Positions 11,931 through 21,658 of a stretch of 64,000 nt of DNA are shown here, in pieces; positions within the stretch are counted from its first letter, which is position 1, and each line of letters begins with the position of its first letter. The translations under genes were made by a program, and so were the position numbers. A model generated the notes under the pieces. That model saw only the letters and a list, made by a program, of their open reading frames with translations. It was not told the origin of the DNA and made no database searches. The DNA is from Melioribacter sp051488665. Its GTDB lineage: Bacteria > Bacteroidota > Ignavibacteria > Ignavibacteriales > Melioribacteraceae. The DNA is taken from NCBI RefSeq assembly GCF_051488665.1, contig NZ_JBPSEG010000011.1:1-64000 (forward strand), written 5' to 3'.

Positions 11931-12634
11931 TCTTCCGTAAGTAATTTATAAAAAAGATAACCGAAGTTAATTTGAAGCAGCCCGAATGCGACTCCGCTGT
12001 AAATGTCGTACCGGTTAACTTTTTCGTACAGAGCGTTATCGCCCGTGCTGACGTAATCGTCGTAAAGATTGTCAGCCTTCAGCTTGAAATAAGCCGCAAT
12101 TCCGCCGAGCAGCACAGACGAAGTTATCAACAATTTGAATTCTGTCGTTTCGGGAAATGCCTTTTTGAGTCTCGCAGGCGTCAAATCAAAATTTACAAAT
12201 GCCCTGTCTTTAATTCCATAAAATCGACGCTCGCTTCCCTTCCGGGAAACGGCAATAACGTCGTCTTCAAAGCAATAGATTCTTATCGGCGTATAACCGG
12301 TTAATTTATCATTAATCCTAACCGAAGCATCCTGAGGATTCGAATCAATGAATGCAGCGGCGGGCAATTTGTATTTGAACGTATGCGCAGAATTATCATC
12401 GACTGCTATTGTATCCGAAATCATTATTCCATTCCATATTATCGGAGATTCGAGTATCGATACGACGTGTTTGCCTCCGGATAATTTAATCAAGACGCTG
12501 CCCCTTCCAACCGGTCGATCGTCGACATAAATTGCCGCGCCGGAATATTCCGCAATAATTTTAACCTCGTACAATTCCTGCTGCGCTTTTATTGTTACGG
12601 CAATCGCCAATAAAATTATTGTTCTAAAAAACAT
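11927..12634 (-). CDS. PEGA domain protein with signal peptide
   Basis: A 235-residue exported protein. A hydrophobic signal (FFRTIILLAIAVTIKAQ) is followed by two PEGA-like beta modules: AAIYVDDRPVGRGSVLIKLSGG and, near residues 92-120, a segment with INDKLTGYTPIRI. PEGA domains are usually surface-associated and of unknown binding function. The C-terminal third has one or two hydrophobic helices around LLITSSVLLGGIAAYFKL and looks membrane-associated. It is the last gene of the long minus-strand run and starts one base after the PQQ-like lipoprotein gene. Confidence 0.72.
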
Positions 12635-12635
12635 A

Positions 12636-13787
12636 TCATCCGTCGCTTTTATAGTCGTAGATATAAATAATTCCCCTGTCGGCTCCCGTAATAATATAAT
12701 CCCGGTAATAAACGGGGTTTAGTTTAGCCCTTCCGTCATAATGCAGTGTTTTTCGAATTTCTCCGTTAGCCGCGTCAATCAGATAGATTTTCTTGTTAAG
12801 GTCGGGCTGAAGTAAAATATTTCCGGTCATTAAAGGAGTCGCGTTTACAAGTCCGTCGATTTTAACTGACCATTTCAATTTACCGCTTTCTTTATAAACC
12901 GCATTAATTATTCCTTTTAAATTGCCCGAGATAACCAACGAATCGTTATGCACGGGAAAGTTAATAATTTTTGCGCCCGTATTAATTTTCCATATAAGTT
13001 TTTTTCGGGAATAATTATATGCATACAAATTGCCGATGGCGTCTCCGAAATAGATAACGCGGTTATCGATTACGGTACCGGATGTAACAGATGCGTCCGC
13101 TTTGAATGTATCGACAATTTTTTTCCGGTCTTCGGAAAAAATAATAAGTTTACCGTTGTTTGCGCCCCAGGCAATAATTTTACCGTCGGACGAAGGATGC
13201 GAATTTTGTTTTTCGTAAGTTTTGAAAGTCCATTCAACATAGCCTGCCGTATTAAAATTATAAATTTCGCCCTCATTGTCGACTATGAAAATCCTATCGT
13301 TCAATATCAACAATTCGCTGCTTACCGAGCCGTTTAATTCGTACCGATTAATTTCCTTGCCGTCGAAATAATCGAATGTAACGAATACCGAATTCGGTTT
13401 GTTTCTTTTATTTACCACAAAATAAATTCTCCTGCCAATCAGCGCCGGTGCGGTTGATATTTCGCCGTCGTATTTTTTGTATCCGTACGATTTTCCCGTT
13501 TCAATATCGAACGCATAGATTCTTCCGGAAAGATCGCCCGTAAAAATCAGACCGTTTCCGGCAATAACCGATGTATTTGCATGACTTCCTTTTAATTCGA
13601 GTTTACGGACCAATTTAAGCGAATCGGGAATTTCGATATTCGAGTAAAATTTTCTTTCGGGAACCGCTCCGAACATTACGTATCCGTTTCCGTCGACTGG
13701 ACGGTAATCTACCAACAAATTGGCAACGCACGAATTGAAAACAAGCACAGACGCTATAATCAATAAAACTTTTTTCAAAAATCCCAC
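12636..13787 (-). CDS. PQQ-like beta-propeller lipoprotein
   Basis: A 383-residue putative lipoprotein. The signal ends in a lipobox-like LVFNSC around residue 20. The rest is made of repeats ending in patterns such as GRIYAFDIETGK, GNLYAYNYSRKKLIWKI and KKIYLIDAANGE, which are PQQ/BamB-type propeller blades. BamB is the outer-membrane assembly lipoprotein of this class; this protein sits beside a gene for an outer-membrane barrel, which would fit such a role, but it could instead be a stand-alone propeller. It overlaps the upstream gene by 13 bases. Confidence 0.72.
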   Translation of the reverse strand: MGFLKKVLLIIASVLVFNSCVANLLVDYRPVDGNGYVMFGAVPERKFYSNIEIPDSLKLVRKLELKGSHANTSVIAGNGLIFTGDLSGRIYAFDIETGKSYGYKKYDGEISTAPALIGRRIYFVVNKRNKPNSVFVTFDYFDGKEINRYELNGSVSSELLILNDRIFIVDNEGEIYNFNTAGYVEWTFKTYEKQNSHPSSDGKIIAWGANNGKLIIFSEDRKKIVDTFKADASVTSGTVIDNRVIYFGDAIGNLYAYNYSRKKLIWKINTGAKIINFPVHNDSLVISGNLKGIINAVYKESGKLKWSVKIDGLVNATPLMTGNILLQPDLNKKIYLIDAANGEIRKTLHYDGRAKLNPVYYRDYIITGADRGIIYIYDYKSDG

Positions 13788-16573
13788 CCGAAGAAAAACT
13801 GATAAAATAATTTATTCTGAAAACGCGAAAAATTGTTTTCAATTTTTTTGCCGATATCGTAACGGAGAGTAATTACGTTAAACAAATTGAGTCTGAAACC
13901 GAATCCCAAGCTTCCGAGAGTTTCGTTGTACTTGGAGTCCCAGGCTGCGCCGGAATCAAAAAAGAGAGCGCCGCGTAATCCAGCAAAACTTAAACCGAAG
14001 AACGGGAATTTAATATAAATCCTGTCGACCAACGGGAATCGTAATTCGATCGACGAGAGCCACAATTTTTCGCCTCTTATCGACCATCTGGGCCATCCTC
14101 TCAAATCCCAGCTTCCGCCGGCAAAATAGCGCCGGGCTTCTTTGCCGTGATTAATAAAAATCGCTCCTCTTACAGCCACCGCGCTTGTATATCCTATTCT
14201 GAAATATTTTCTGTAGTCGGCGATAATCGAATAATAATTTAAGTTGCTGAATTTTATGTCGCTGATGTAACCGAGCATAAATCTGAAACGGGAGCCGTCG
14301 ATCGGACCGGTCGAAGCCCAGAGCGCATTGTCGTGCACAAATGATATTGTATTCGACATCAGCAACGCTTTTCGAGCCAGTAATTCGCCGAAAAGCTCTT
14401 TATCGGAATTGGCGAGACTAATGCTGGCTTCGAGACGTTGAAATACGGAAAACGGATAATGAATTTCCGCGAAACCGCCATATACTCTTTCATAAAAAAA
14501 TTCTTCCGACTCGCGGATATCGTATCGTCTTCCGGCAAAGTGGAAAATTCCGTAACCGTAATTTCCTCTTTTTTGCAGGTTGATTCTGCTGAGGGCAATA
14601 TTGAAATTGTCTAAAATTTCACTCTGTAATTCGGCGCTGTTATAAAAATAAAAGATGTACCGGTCGTCTCCCAGAAGGTCGCTAACGGCAAAGAGAGCGC
14701 CGCCTCGCGAACCGTAAACCGGATCGGTGGAAAGCTGCCCTACCGCATAATCGAGCGTATATTCCCTGTCGTATTTCAACCGGTCGACGCCCTTTATTGA
14801 AGAAATGCCTTCCGTTTTCCATGCCGGTTTAATTTTGGTATAATCCGAAGCAATCCGGTCATAAATTCCCTTTTCCGGGATATCGAGTTCATAGAATTGA
14901 AACGAGAGTTTCTCAAACGAAGACGTAATTAACGTCGTGTCGTCTGCAAAATCGAAACTGTATACGCTCGTTACAAATCTTGTTAGCTGTTCTATTTCAC
15001 CTTTATCCTCGTCGAAATTATTTATTCGCCAGATATTATATACTCCGTCGTAATCGCAATTAAAATAGAGAGTTTTGTAGTCGGGAGAAAAACGGGGAAA
15101 TCTGATATTGGCGTTTATATTAGTTACGTATGAAATAGAGTAAGTATTCAAATCGAGTTCGAATAAGTTAAATTTTTGAGCATACTCGCCGGAGGTTCTG
15201 TCGGAACTGAAGATTACTCCGTTTTCATCTTTATTGAATACGGGATCCGCGTCGGAATAATAATCGTTCGTCAAACGGATCAACGTATCGTTTTCGAGTT
15301 GATACATATAAATATCGACATAGGCTTTTGTATCGGCAGCCGAGAATAAGAGCCTTTTGCCGTCGTCGGAAAATTTCGGCGACCTTATTGAAATGAGATT
15401 ATCGAATCGGAGCGTTTTTATTTTCTCGTTATCTATTACCGAATAGAGATGAATTACGTCTCTTTCTTTCGATTTTGTTATAAATGCCAACATGCCGTCC
15501 GGAGAAAGGTCGAGCGTATTGTCGAGAAGATGAAAACTTTCGTACTCGGGTTCCTTTTCGCCTTCGATTATTACTTCAGGTTCAGCCCGTTCGATGTTCT
15601 CGTAATCGAGTTTAAATACAGACGAATAACCGTTATGATTGCCGATAAAGTAGACTTCTTTTTTACCGTTCAGTATAAATATTCGGGGATTAAAATTCAG
15701 ACCGGATTCGGTCAATTTACGGGCTCCGATAAAATGCGGATAATTTTTTTCATAAAGAGGATAATATTTTTTTTTGAGCTCATACTCCCACCGCGCTCCG
15801 ATATCATTAAAATTCACTCCGAGTGTATATTCCAGATTGTCTTTGAACGAACCGAAGCGCCACATATTTTCGATAATGCTCAGAATTTTGTCTTCGCCGA
15901 ATTCGGCTGCAATAAATTCCAGAAAACTTTGTCCTTCTTTGTAGATAATATATCCTCCCGCTCCGGAAAGGTCTTCGAGCGGTATAAACATGTTATTCAA
16001 TACGAAATCCCTCATCGCCATTTCACCCTGAGCGTCCCATTCGTACGACCAGTATTCGGCGAGCCCTTCCACAAACCAGAGCGGCGGCATTCTGTTTGTT
16101 TCTATCCGGTGGTCTCTAAGAATATTGAAAATCTTATTTGTCATAAAAACATGAACCAGTTCGTGTTTAATAACGTGACGAAAATCTTTCAGTGAACCCG
16201 GATACGGAATGACCACTCTTCCTTTTAAGAATTCAAAAAAGCCTCCCACGCCTTCGGGAATAAAATTCGGAATTGTGTTAGTTTGTTGAAAGTGGATATG
16301 AGTGTTATAAAAAATAAGAGGGATTCTGGAAGTTACGTAATGATTGAATTTGACTTTCAGTTCTTCGAAAGATTCTTCCGCAAAACGGGCTCCGATTTCG
16401 GCTATCTGTTCAAAATTGTCATAGTAATAAATATCGAAATGGTCTGTTTTAAGGAGCTTCCATTGGAATGATTCGTACTGGACTTTATTTCGACCGAAGA
16501 AGTAAAACTGGGCGGAAATTATTTGAGGCATTAAGAAAAGCAGCAACAAATATTTCCGCCCGTTTAATATCAA
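13775..16573 (-). CDS. Metallopeptidase-propeller-outer-membrane barrel protein
   Basis: A 932-residue exported protein with three visible parts. After a signal peptide, residues 40-200 form a gluzincin-type peptidase: HELVH at 137-141 gives the zinc ligands and catalytic Glu, and LWFVEGLAEY near 166-174 supplies the third ligand. Residues about 280-600 contain TolB-like propeller repeats (LSPDGMLAFI, FSDDGKRLLFSA, FSPDYKTLYFN). The last 330 residues are beta-strand rich, include RGWPRW and GSLGFGFRLN, and end in Phe, like BamA/surface-antigen barrels. A cell-surface or periplasm-facing protease anchored by its own barrel is the simplest reading. It overlaps the isomerase upstream by four bases. 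Confidence 0.78.
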   Translation of the reverse strand: MILNGRKYLLLLFLMPQIISAQFYFFGRNKVQYESFQWKLLKTDHFDIYYYDNFEQIAEIGARFAEESFEELKVKFNHYVTSRIPLIFYNTHIHFQQTNTIPNFIPEGVGGFFEFLKGRVVIPYPGSLKDFRHVIKHELVHVFMTNKIFNILRDHRIETNRMPPLWFVEGLAEYWSYEWDAQGEMAMRDFVLNNMFIPLEDLSGAGGYIIYKEGQSFLEFIAAEFGEDKILSIIENMWRFGSFKDNLEYTLGVNFNDIGARWEYELKKKYYPLYEKNYPHFIGARKLTESGLNFNPRIFILNGKKEVYFIGNHNGYSSVFKLDYENIERAEPEVIIEGEKEPEYESFHLLDNTLDLSPDGMLAFITKSKERDVIHLYSVIDNEKIKTLRFDNLISIRSPKFSDDGKRLLFSAADTKAYVDIYMYQLENDTLIRLTNDYYSDADPVFNKDENGVIFSSDRTSGEYAQKFNLFELDLNTYSISYVTNINANIRFPRFSPDYKTLYFNCDYDGVYNIWRINNFDEDKGEIEQLTRFVTSVYSFDFADDTTLITSSFEKLSFQFYELDIPEKGIYDRIASDYTKIKPAWKTEGISSIKGVDRLKYDREYTLDYAVGQLSTDPVYGSRGGALFAVSDLLGDDRYIFYFYNSAELQSEILDNFNIALSRINLQKRGNYGYGIFHFAGRRYDIRESEEFFYERVYGGFAEIHYPFSVFQRLEASISLANSDKELFGELLARKALLMSNTISFVHDNALWASTGPIDGSRFRFMLGYISDIKFSNLNYYSIIADYRKYFRIGYTSAVAVRGAIFINHGKEARRYFAGGSWDLRGWPRWSIRGEKLWLSSIELRFPLVDRIYIKFPFFGLSFAGLRGALFFDSGAAWDSKYNETLGSLGFGFRLNLFNVITLRYDIGKKIENNFSRFQNKLFYQFFFGWDF

Positions 16574-17604
16574 AGCCGAGCCTTGAGATAATTAATGTTG
16601 TCTATTGTTGTGGGGTCGAATCCTCTGATAACGGCGTAATAGTAAGTAGCCCAATCGCCCAGGAAAATCAAATCGACCAAACGCAATTTGGCGTTTTTTT
16701 CGTCGCTTTTCAAGTCGATAATCTCGCACCCGGTTTTGCGTATTACTTCGGACGTGATTTCAAGACGTTTCTTGACCTGCGGATGATATTCGTCGTCCCA
16801 GATATTGATCAGTTTTATTTTCATCTCCTGAGAATTATACCCTTCCCAGCCCATAATTTCGTTGTGATCGAGTTCCGGGAAATATGCAAAGAAGGCGTGC
16901 TGTTTAGAATTTTCATTAAACTGTCCTTTAAAGCGCGTGCCCACTACGGAAGTATAATCCGAAACGGAATAGATCAACGGAACGTATCCGAGAAGGCTTT
17001 CAGCCAGACTAAGCGCTCTGTTTTCAGGTTGAGCGTATTCTGCGCCCTTCTTCTTCAACAATTCGATAGCGTCCTGAACATTTTGATTTTGATCGGGCAC
17101 GAGTTTCAGATTGTGAAATACATTCAAGACAGTAAAGAAATTAATCCAGAGAGCAAATCGCGGCTGATAACCGGGCAAAAGTTTGCCGACGGGAATATTG
17201 TGTTTAGCGGCAACTTCCTCCATTTTTCCGCCTGTGGTTACGCATACAATCTGACATTTTTTTTCGATCGCCTGATTCAACGCCGAAAGAGTTTCTTCGG
17301 TATTTCCTGAATACGAAGAGGCAATCACAAGAGTTTCTTCGTTTACGTAAGGAGGCAACTCGTAATTTCTGTTAACCGCATAAGGATATTTCAACTCAGT
17401 GCGGAAAAAGTTCTGAATTAATTCTCCTCCGATTGCCGAGCCTCCCAATCCCGTCAATATGATATTCTTGATTTTCGAAGTATCGATTGACGAAAGATCG
17501 ATTTTAAGATTCCAGGCGTACTCCACCTGTTTATAAGAATCCTGAAGAACTTGATACTGGTTAGCCTTATCGTGTTTGGCTATCAATTCACTGATATTGC
17601 TCAT
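16570..17604 (-). CDS. Bifunctional phosphoglucose/phosphomannose isomerase
   Basis: A 344-residue enzyme with two SIS domains. The first has TGLGGSAIGGEL and SSYSGNTEETLSA, matching the sugar-phosphate-binding Ser/Thr loops of the PGI/PMI family known from archaea and many bacteria. It interconverts glucose-6-P and fructose-6-P, and mannose-6-P and fructose-6-P. The length is typical for this short dual-specificity form and much shorter than classical Pgi (about 550). It lies nine bases after ptsI, linking it to sugar-phosphate metabolism. Confidence 0.9.
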   Translation of the reverse strand: MSNISELIAKHDKANQYQVLQDSYKQVEYAWNLKIDLSSIDTSKIKNIILTGLGGSAIGGELIQNFFRTELKYPYAVNRNYELPPYVNEETLVIASSYSGNTEETLSALNQAIEKKCQIVCVTTGGKMEEVAAKHNIPVGKLLPGYQPRFALWINFFTVLNVFHNLKLVPDQNQNVQDAIELLKKKGAEYAQPENRALSLAESLLGYVPLIYSVSDYTSVVGTRFKGQFNENSKQHAFFAYFPELDHNEIMGWEGYNSQEMKIKLINIWDDEYHPQVKKRLEITSEVIRKTGCEIIDLKSDEKNAKLRLVDLIFLGDWATYYYAVIRGFDPTTIDNINYLKARL

Positions 17605-17613
17605 CGTTTTACC

Positions 17614-19359
17614 TCAATATAAGTTTTTAATTTGGTCAGATATTTTTTCGTTAAAGAATTTATGAAGCTTATTGTTGATTTCGTCTTCGTTTTTTAGATT
17701 CAAACATTCATTCGCAAGTTGTTTCAACTCGGCATAGTTCAAAGACCGGAGTATCTTTTTGTGCAAAGGTATCCCGGCGGCTGAAATGCTTAAAGATTCA
17801 AGACCGAGCCCCACGAGCAAAGGCAATGCAAACGGATCGGCAGCCATCTCTCCGCACATTCCTACGGGCACGGATTTTTTCCCGGCTTCGTCGATTATAT
17901 GCTTAATGGTCCGGATAACAGCAGGATGAAATTCCTGATACTGCGTCGAAACAATTTCGTTGCCCCTGTCGACGGCAAGGAGATATTGGATCAAATCGTT
18001 CGTACCGATACTGATAAAATCGACTACGTCTGCAAAATCGGACGTCAAAACCGCAGCCGACGGCACTTCGATCATAATTCCAACGGGTATTTCATTATCG
18101 TATTTAATGCCTTCTCCCGTCAATTCTTTTTTGCATTCATTGATTATCTCTTTAGCCGCGGAGACTTCGGACAGAGAATTAATCATCGGCAGCATAAACC
18201 AGACATTTTTGTGTTTGCTGGCTCTGAGAACAGCGCGTATTTGCGTTTTGAAAAGGTTCGGACTATCGAGCAGCAGCCGGATTCCACGCCAGCCGAGCAT
18301 AGGATTAGGTTCGTGCAAATCAACCGGCAGAACTTTATCGCCTCCGATGTCGAATGCCCTGATTATTACTATTTTGGGATAAATGCTTTCGGCAATTTTG
18401 TTATAAACTTCAAACTGTCTTTCCTCGTCGGGAAATACCTCGTATTCTTCGAACAACTGTTCGGTTCTGACCAATCCGATACCATCCGCACAGTTATGAA
18501 CTATAAAACTCATCTCTTCTGAAATATCGAGATTCGCCATCAATTTGATCTCTTTACCGTCCAGCGTGACTGCAGGGAGCGATTTAATTTTCAATAATTC
18601 TTCGTCGTACTGGCTCAGCTTTTTAATCTTCTCTTCGTATTCCCGGATCAATTGTTCCGAAGGATTCACAATCACTTCGCCGTGGAAACCGTCGATAATC
18701 AAAAGATCGCCATCCCGGATAATATTGGTTGCTTCGTGAATGCCGACAACTGCTGGAATATTCAAAGATCTGGCGACAATGGCGGCGTGCGATGTAAGAC
18801 CGCCGAAATCCGTAACATATCCTTTTACATTCGATCTCGATAAAAGCACCGTATCCGAGGGAGAAAGACTTGTGGTTACAACTATAACGTCATTAGTAAT
18901 TTTAGACTTCCACTTTTTCTTTTTGAGATTGCGTATAATTCTGTTCTTTATGTCTTCGATATCGTGCGAGCGCTCTTTCATATAAGGCTCGTTCGAGGCG
19001 CTCATAATTCTTATGTATTTTGTAATTTCGTCTTCGACGATATATTCCGGCGTCATTTTTTCTTTTTTAATTCTTTCCTTGATAGTAGAAGTCAATACCG
19101 GGTCGTCGAGAATCATCATTTGAGCTTCGAAAATGGCAGCGCGTTTTTCTCCTATTTTGTCGACGGCAAGATTAAAGATTTTACGCATTTCTTTTTTGGA
19201 CAGTTCGAGCGCCGCATCGAGATTTTCCAGCGCTTCGTCGACGTTTTCTATTTTTTCGGCGATAACCGACTCGCTCTCTTTGGAGAACAGATAAGCCGGC
19301 GCAATCGAGATTCCCGGCGCAGCGGCTATTCCTTTCAATATGATTTGATTTTTTTCCAT
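17614..19359 (-). CDS. ptsI: Phosphoenolpyruvate-protein phosphotransferase (enzyme I)
   Basis: Enzyme I of the PTS, 581 residues. It takes phosphate from PEP onto a His and passes it to HPr. The swivelling domain has GGLTSHAAIVARS with the phospho-accepting His191; the C-terminal PEP-binding barrel shows EQLF, NPMLGWRG, IGTNDLIQY and GMCGEMA. The frame is open 13 codons further upstream, but the ATG at 19359 starts just after the HPr stop codon and matches the family N-terminus (KGIAAAPGI). No sugar-specific EII gene is in the window, so the PTS may be regulatory or the permeases lie elsewhere. Confidence 0.95.
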   Translation of the reverse strand: MEKNQIILKGIAAAPGISIAPAYLFSKESESVIAEKIENVDEALENLDAALELSKKEMRKIFNLAVDKIGEKRAAIFEAQMMILDDPVLTSTIKERIKKEKMTPEYIVEDEITKYIRIMSASNEPYMKERSHDIEDIKNRIIRNLKKKKWKSKITNDVIVVTTSLSPSDTVLLSRSNVKGYVTDFGGLTSHAAIVARSLNIPAVVGIHEATNIIRDGDLLIIDGFHGEVIVNPSEQLIREYEEKIKKLSQYDEELLKIKSLPAVTLDGKEIKLMANLDISEEMSFIVHNCADGIGLVRTEQLFEEYEVFPDEERQFEVYNKIAESIYPKIVIIRAFDIGGDKVLPVDLHEPNPMLGWRGIRLLLDSPNLFKTQIRAVLRASKHKNVWFMLPMINSLSEVSAAKEIINECKKELTGEGIKYDNEIPVGIMIEVPSAAVLTSDFADVVDFISIGTNDLIQYLLAVDRGNEIVSTQYQEFHPAVIRTIKHIIDEAGKKSVPVGMCGEMAADPFALPLLVGLGLESLSISAAGIPLHKKILRSLNYAELKQLANECLNLKNEDEINNKLHKFFNEKISDQIKNLY

Positions 19360-19360
19360 T

Positions 19361-19627
19361 TTACATCTCGTCGAAACCTCTGTTGAAAAAATCGACAATT
19401 TCTTTTGCGGCTTCCTCTTCGTCTTCGCCGTCGAAAACGAGCGTAATTTCAGAGCCCTTTTCAGCCGCCAGCGTCATTACGCCGATTATACTTTTCCCGT
19501 TTATCTGCATTCCGTCTTTAATAAGATAAAAATCGCATTTGTATTTCGAAGCCATTTTAACAATTGTAGCCGCCGGACGAGTGTGCAAACCGGCGTTGTT
19601 CACAATTTTAACTTTTTTTTCTATCAT
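19361..19627 (-). CDS. ptsH: Phosphocarrier protein HPr
   Basis: An 88-residue HPr. NAGLHTRPAA places the phosphorylatable His at residue 15, and INGKSIIGVM places Ser at residue 46, the regulatory site of HPr kinase in Gram-positives and some other phyla. Both are at the standard positions. The gene is one base upstream of ptsI and three bases downstream of a prenyl diphosphate synthase gene. Ser46 alone does not prove an HPr kinase, and none is visible here. Confidence 0.95.
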   Translation of the reverse strand: MIEKKVKIVNNAGLHTRPAATIVKMASKYKCDFYLIKDGMQINGKSIIGVMTLAAEKGSEITLVFDGEDEEEAAKEIVDFFNRGFDEM

Positions 19628-19630
19628 ATT

Positions 19631-20617
19631 TTACTTTGTTCTGTTTATTAGAGAATTAGCAAGCCAGTATAACATCCGGCTACCTTCGCCGTCCGGAAGT
19701 TTGTTCAAACCTTTGAGAGCCGATTTTGTATATCTGTCGATTTCCTTTATTGCGTCTTCAAGAACTCCGTATTTTTCATAAATCTTTTTATAAGATTCAA
19801 TTTCGTCGGATTCGATTCCGGAATTTTTAATTACTCTCAATAGTTTCTTTTTATCCTCTCCTTTGGCTTTTTCCAGCGCTTTAAGAAAAAGATACGTTTT
19901 TTTACCTTCAATTAAATCACTGCCGACTTTTTTTCCAAATGTTTTTTCGTCGGCTATGATATCGAGCAGGTCGTCCTGAATTTGAAAAGCCATACCGAGA
20001 TTTTTACCGTAATTCTTCAAAATTCTCACAACATTATAATCCGCCCCGGCAATCAATCCGCCTATTTCAGTACAAACGGTCAGAAGAGCGGCGGTTTTTT
20101 GTGAAATCATCAGGCGGTATTCCTCCAGCGATACGTTTTTACGCGTTTCGAATTCTTTGTCGAGGCTCTGCCCTTCGCAGACGTCGATAATTCCCTGCGT
20201 AAATGTTTCTATAATTTGATTTGTATTCTTTTTGCAATCTTTCAACAACAATTTATAAGCAAAGGCAATCAAATTGTCGCCCGCAAGAATAGCCGTATTC
20301 GTATCGAACTTTTTATATAATGAAGGTCTTCCCCTTCTGATCGGAGAGTTGTCCATAATATCGTCGTGCACGAGCGTAAAATTATGGAAAATTTCTACCG
20401 CCAATGCAGCATTGTAAGCGTCGTTGAAATTTCCGCCTGCGGCTTTGGTAGAAAGTAAGAGCAATACGGGGCGCAATCTTTTTCCGCCCGATTCGAGCGC
20501 GTATTTGCACGGCTCGTAAAGCGAAGCCGGTTTTTTATTATTAAATAATTTGTCGATTCTTTTCTCGATTATTCCGAGCAGTCGTCCGTATTGAAGTTCG
20601 TATTTTTCTTTTTTCAA
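19631..20617 (-). CDS. Trans-isoprenyl (polyprenyl) diphosphate synthase
   Basis: A 328-residue head-to-tail prenyl synthase. The first aspartate-rich motif is HDDIMDNSPIRRGRPS and the second is QIQDDLLDI; GGKRLRP near residue 50 binds IPP. The enzyme lengthens allylic diphosphates with IPP and gives farnesyl, geranylgeranyl or longer chains. The two residues before the first DDxxD are small or polar rather than bulky aromatics, which hints at a product longer than C15, but chain length cannot be fixed from sequence alone. The start is a TTG overlapping the stop of the IPP isomerase gene by four bases, so the two steps are coupled. Confidence 0.9.
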   Translation of the reverse strand: MKKEKYELQYGRLLGIIEKRIDKLFNNKKPASLYEPCKYALESGGKRLRPVLLLLSTKAAGGNFNDAYNAALAVEIFHNFTLVHDDIMDNSPIRRGRPSLYKKFDTNTAILAGDNLIAFAYKLLLKDCKKNTNQIIETFTQGIIDVCEGQSLDKEFETRKNVSLEEYRLMISQKTAALLTVCTEIGGLIAGADYNVVRILKNYGKNLGMAFQIQDDLLDIIADEKTFGKKVGSDLIEGKKTYLFLKALEKAKGEDKKKLLRVIKNSGIESDEIESYKKIYEKYGVLEDAIKEIDRYTKSALKGLNKLPDGEGSRMLYWLANSLINRTK

Positions 20618-21657
20618 TGAAATTCCGATTTATTGATCAACTTATTTTTTTGCAAATCCGATAATTTCCCGCAGCCAGTCAAATACATTATTTTCTTTAT
20701 ATCTTCGAATAGATTTTTAATATACTCGACGGCAGCTTGTACGTCTTTTTCGATAACCAATTTAAGAATCGGTTTGGCAGCCGCAGTAAAATCGGCTCCC
20801 AGAGCATATGATTTGGCAAAATCGACGCTCTTTCTAAGTCCCCCCGAAGAAATAAGTACAAATTTATAATTTTTTTTCAACTTTTTAATCGTTCGCAAAC
20901 AATAAGAAGTCGGATTTCCCCATTCGCTCAAAAAGCTTTGGCTTCCGCTTCGCATCAATTCGATTTTAGCCCAGTTGGTTCCGCCTGCGCCGGCGACGTC
21001 GATGCCTTTAACGCCGGCATCCAATAATTTGACTGCCGAGTTCGGATCTATGCCCGCTCCCACTTCCTTAACGATTACAGGCGTTTTAATTTTTGACGTA
21101 ATTTTTTCGATTTTTTTAAGGAGCCCTTTGAAATTCGGTTCGCCTTCGGGTTGAAGCAATTCTTGCAACGGATTCAAATGAATTATCATTGCGTCCGCTT
21201 CGATTAAATCGATCAGATAATTAATGTCGTCTATTATATTTCCGGAATTTACTATTTGAGCGGCACCAATATTCCCGAGTATAGGAACAGAGCCTCCGAT
21301 TTTTCTAATCGATTTGTACGAATCGTCGAATTTATTGTCCAAAAGCGAGCGGCGTTGGCTGCCGACTCCGATCGGAATATTAAGAGCTTTTGCAACCTCT
21401 GCCAGCCTTTCGTTGACGCTATTCGCCTCTGCAGCGCCCCCGGTCATCGAGGAAATGATAAAAGGATAATCGACTTTTTTCGAAAAAAACTTCGCGCTAA
21501 AATCGATTTCATCGATCGCCACTTCCGTAGCGGCATGATGAATAAATTGATAATTTTCGAATCCGTTAGTGACCGAATCGTAATCCGCATCGTCGGAAAG
21601 GGATAATTTAATATGTTCTCCTTTCCTGCCGCTGATTATTTTCGATTCATCGCTCAA
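20614..21657 (-). CDS. fni: Type 2 isopentenyl-diphosphate delta-isomerase
   Basis: An FMN- and NADPH-dependent IPP/DMAPP isomerase of 347 residues. Family landmarks are GRKGEHIKLSL near the start, SSMTGG, GVGSQR, the NIGAAQ strand, HLNPLQELLQPEGE, KEVGAGI, and DVAGAGGTNWAKIE. I placed the start at the TTG at 21657: it follows an AGGAGGG site, begins one base after the preceding stop codon, and gives the usual short leader before RKGEHI. A longer TTG reading from 21693 overlaps the upstream gene and lacks a ribosome-binding site. It feeds the prenyl synthase downstream. Confidence 0.92.
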   Translation of the reverse strand: MSDESKIISGRKGEHIKLSLSDDADYDSVTNGFENYQFIHHAATEVAIDEIDFSAKFFSKKVDYPFIISSMTGGAAEANSVNERLAEVAKALNIPIGVGSQRRSLLDNKFDDSYKSIRKIGGSVPILGNIGAAQIVNSGNIIDDINYLIDLIEADAMIIHLNPLQELLQPEGEPNFKGLLKKIEKITSKIKTPVIVKEVGAGIDPNSAVKLLDAGVKGIDVAGAGGTNWAKIELMRSGSQSFLSEWGNPTSYCLRTIKKLKKNYKFVLISSGGLRKSVDFAKSYALGADFTAAAKPILKLVIEKDVQAAVEYIKNLFEDIKKIMYLTGCGKLSDLQKNKLINKSEFH

Positions 21658-21658
21658 T

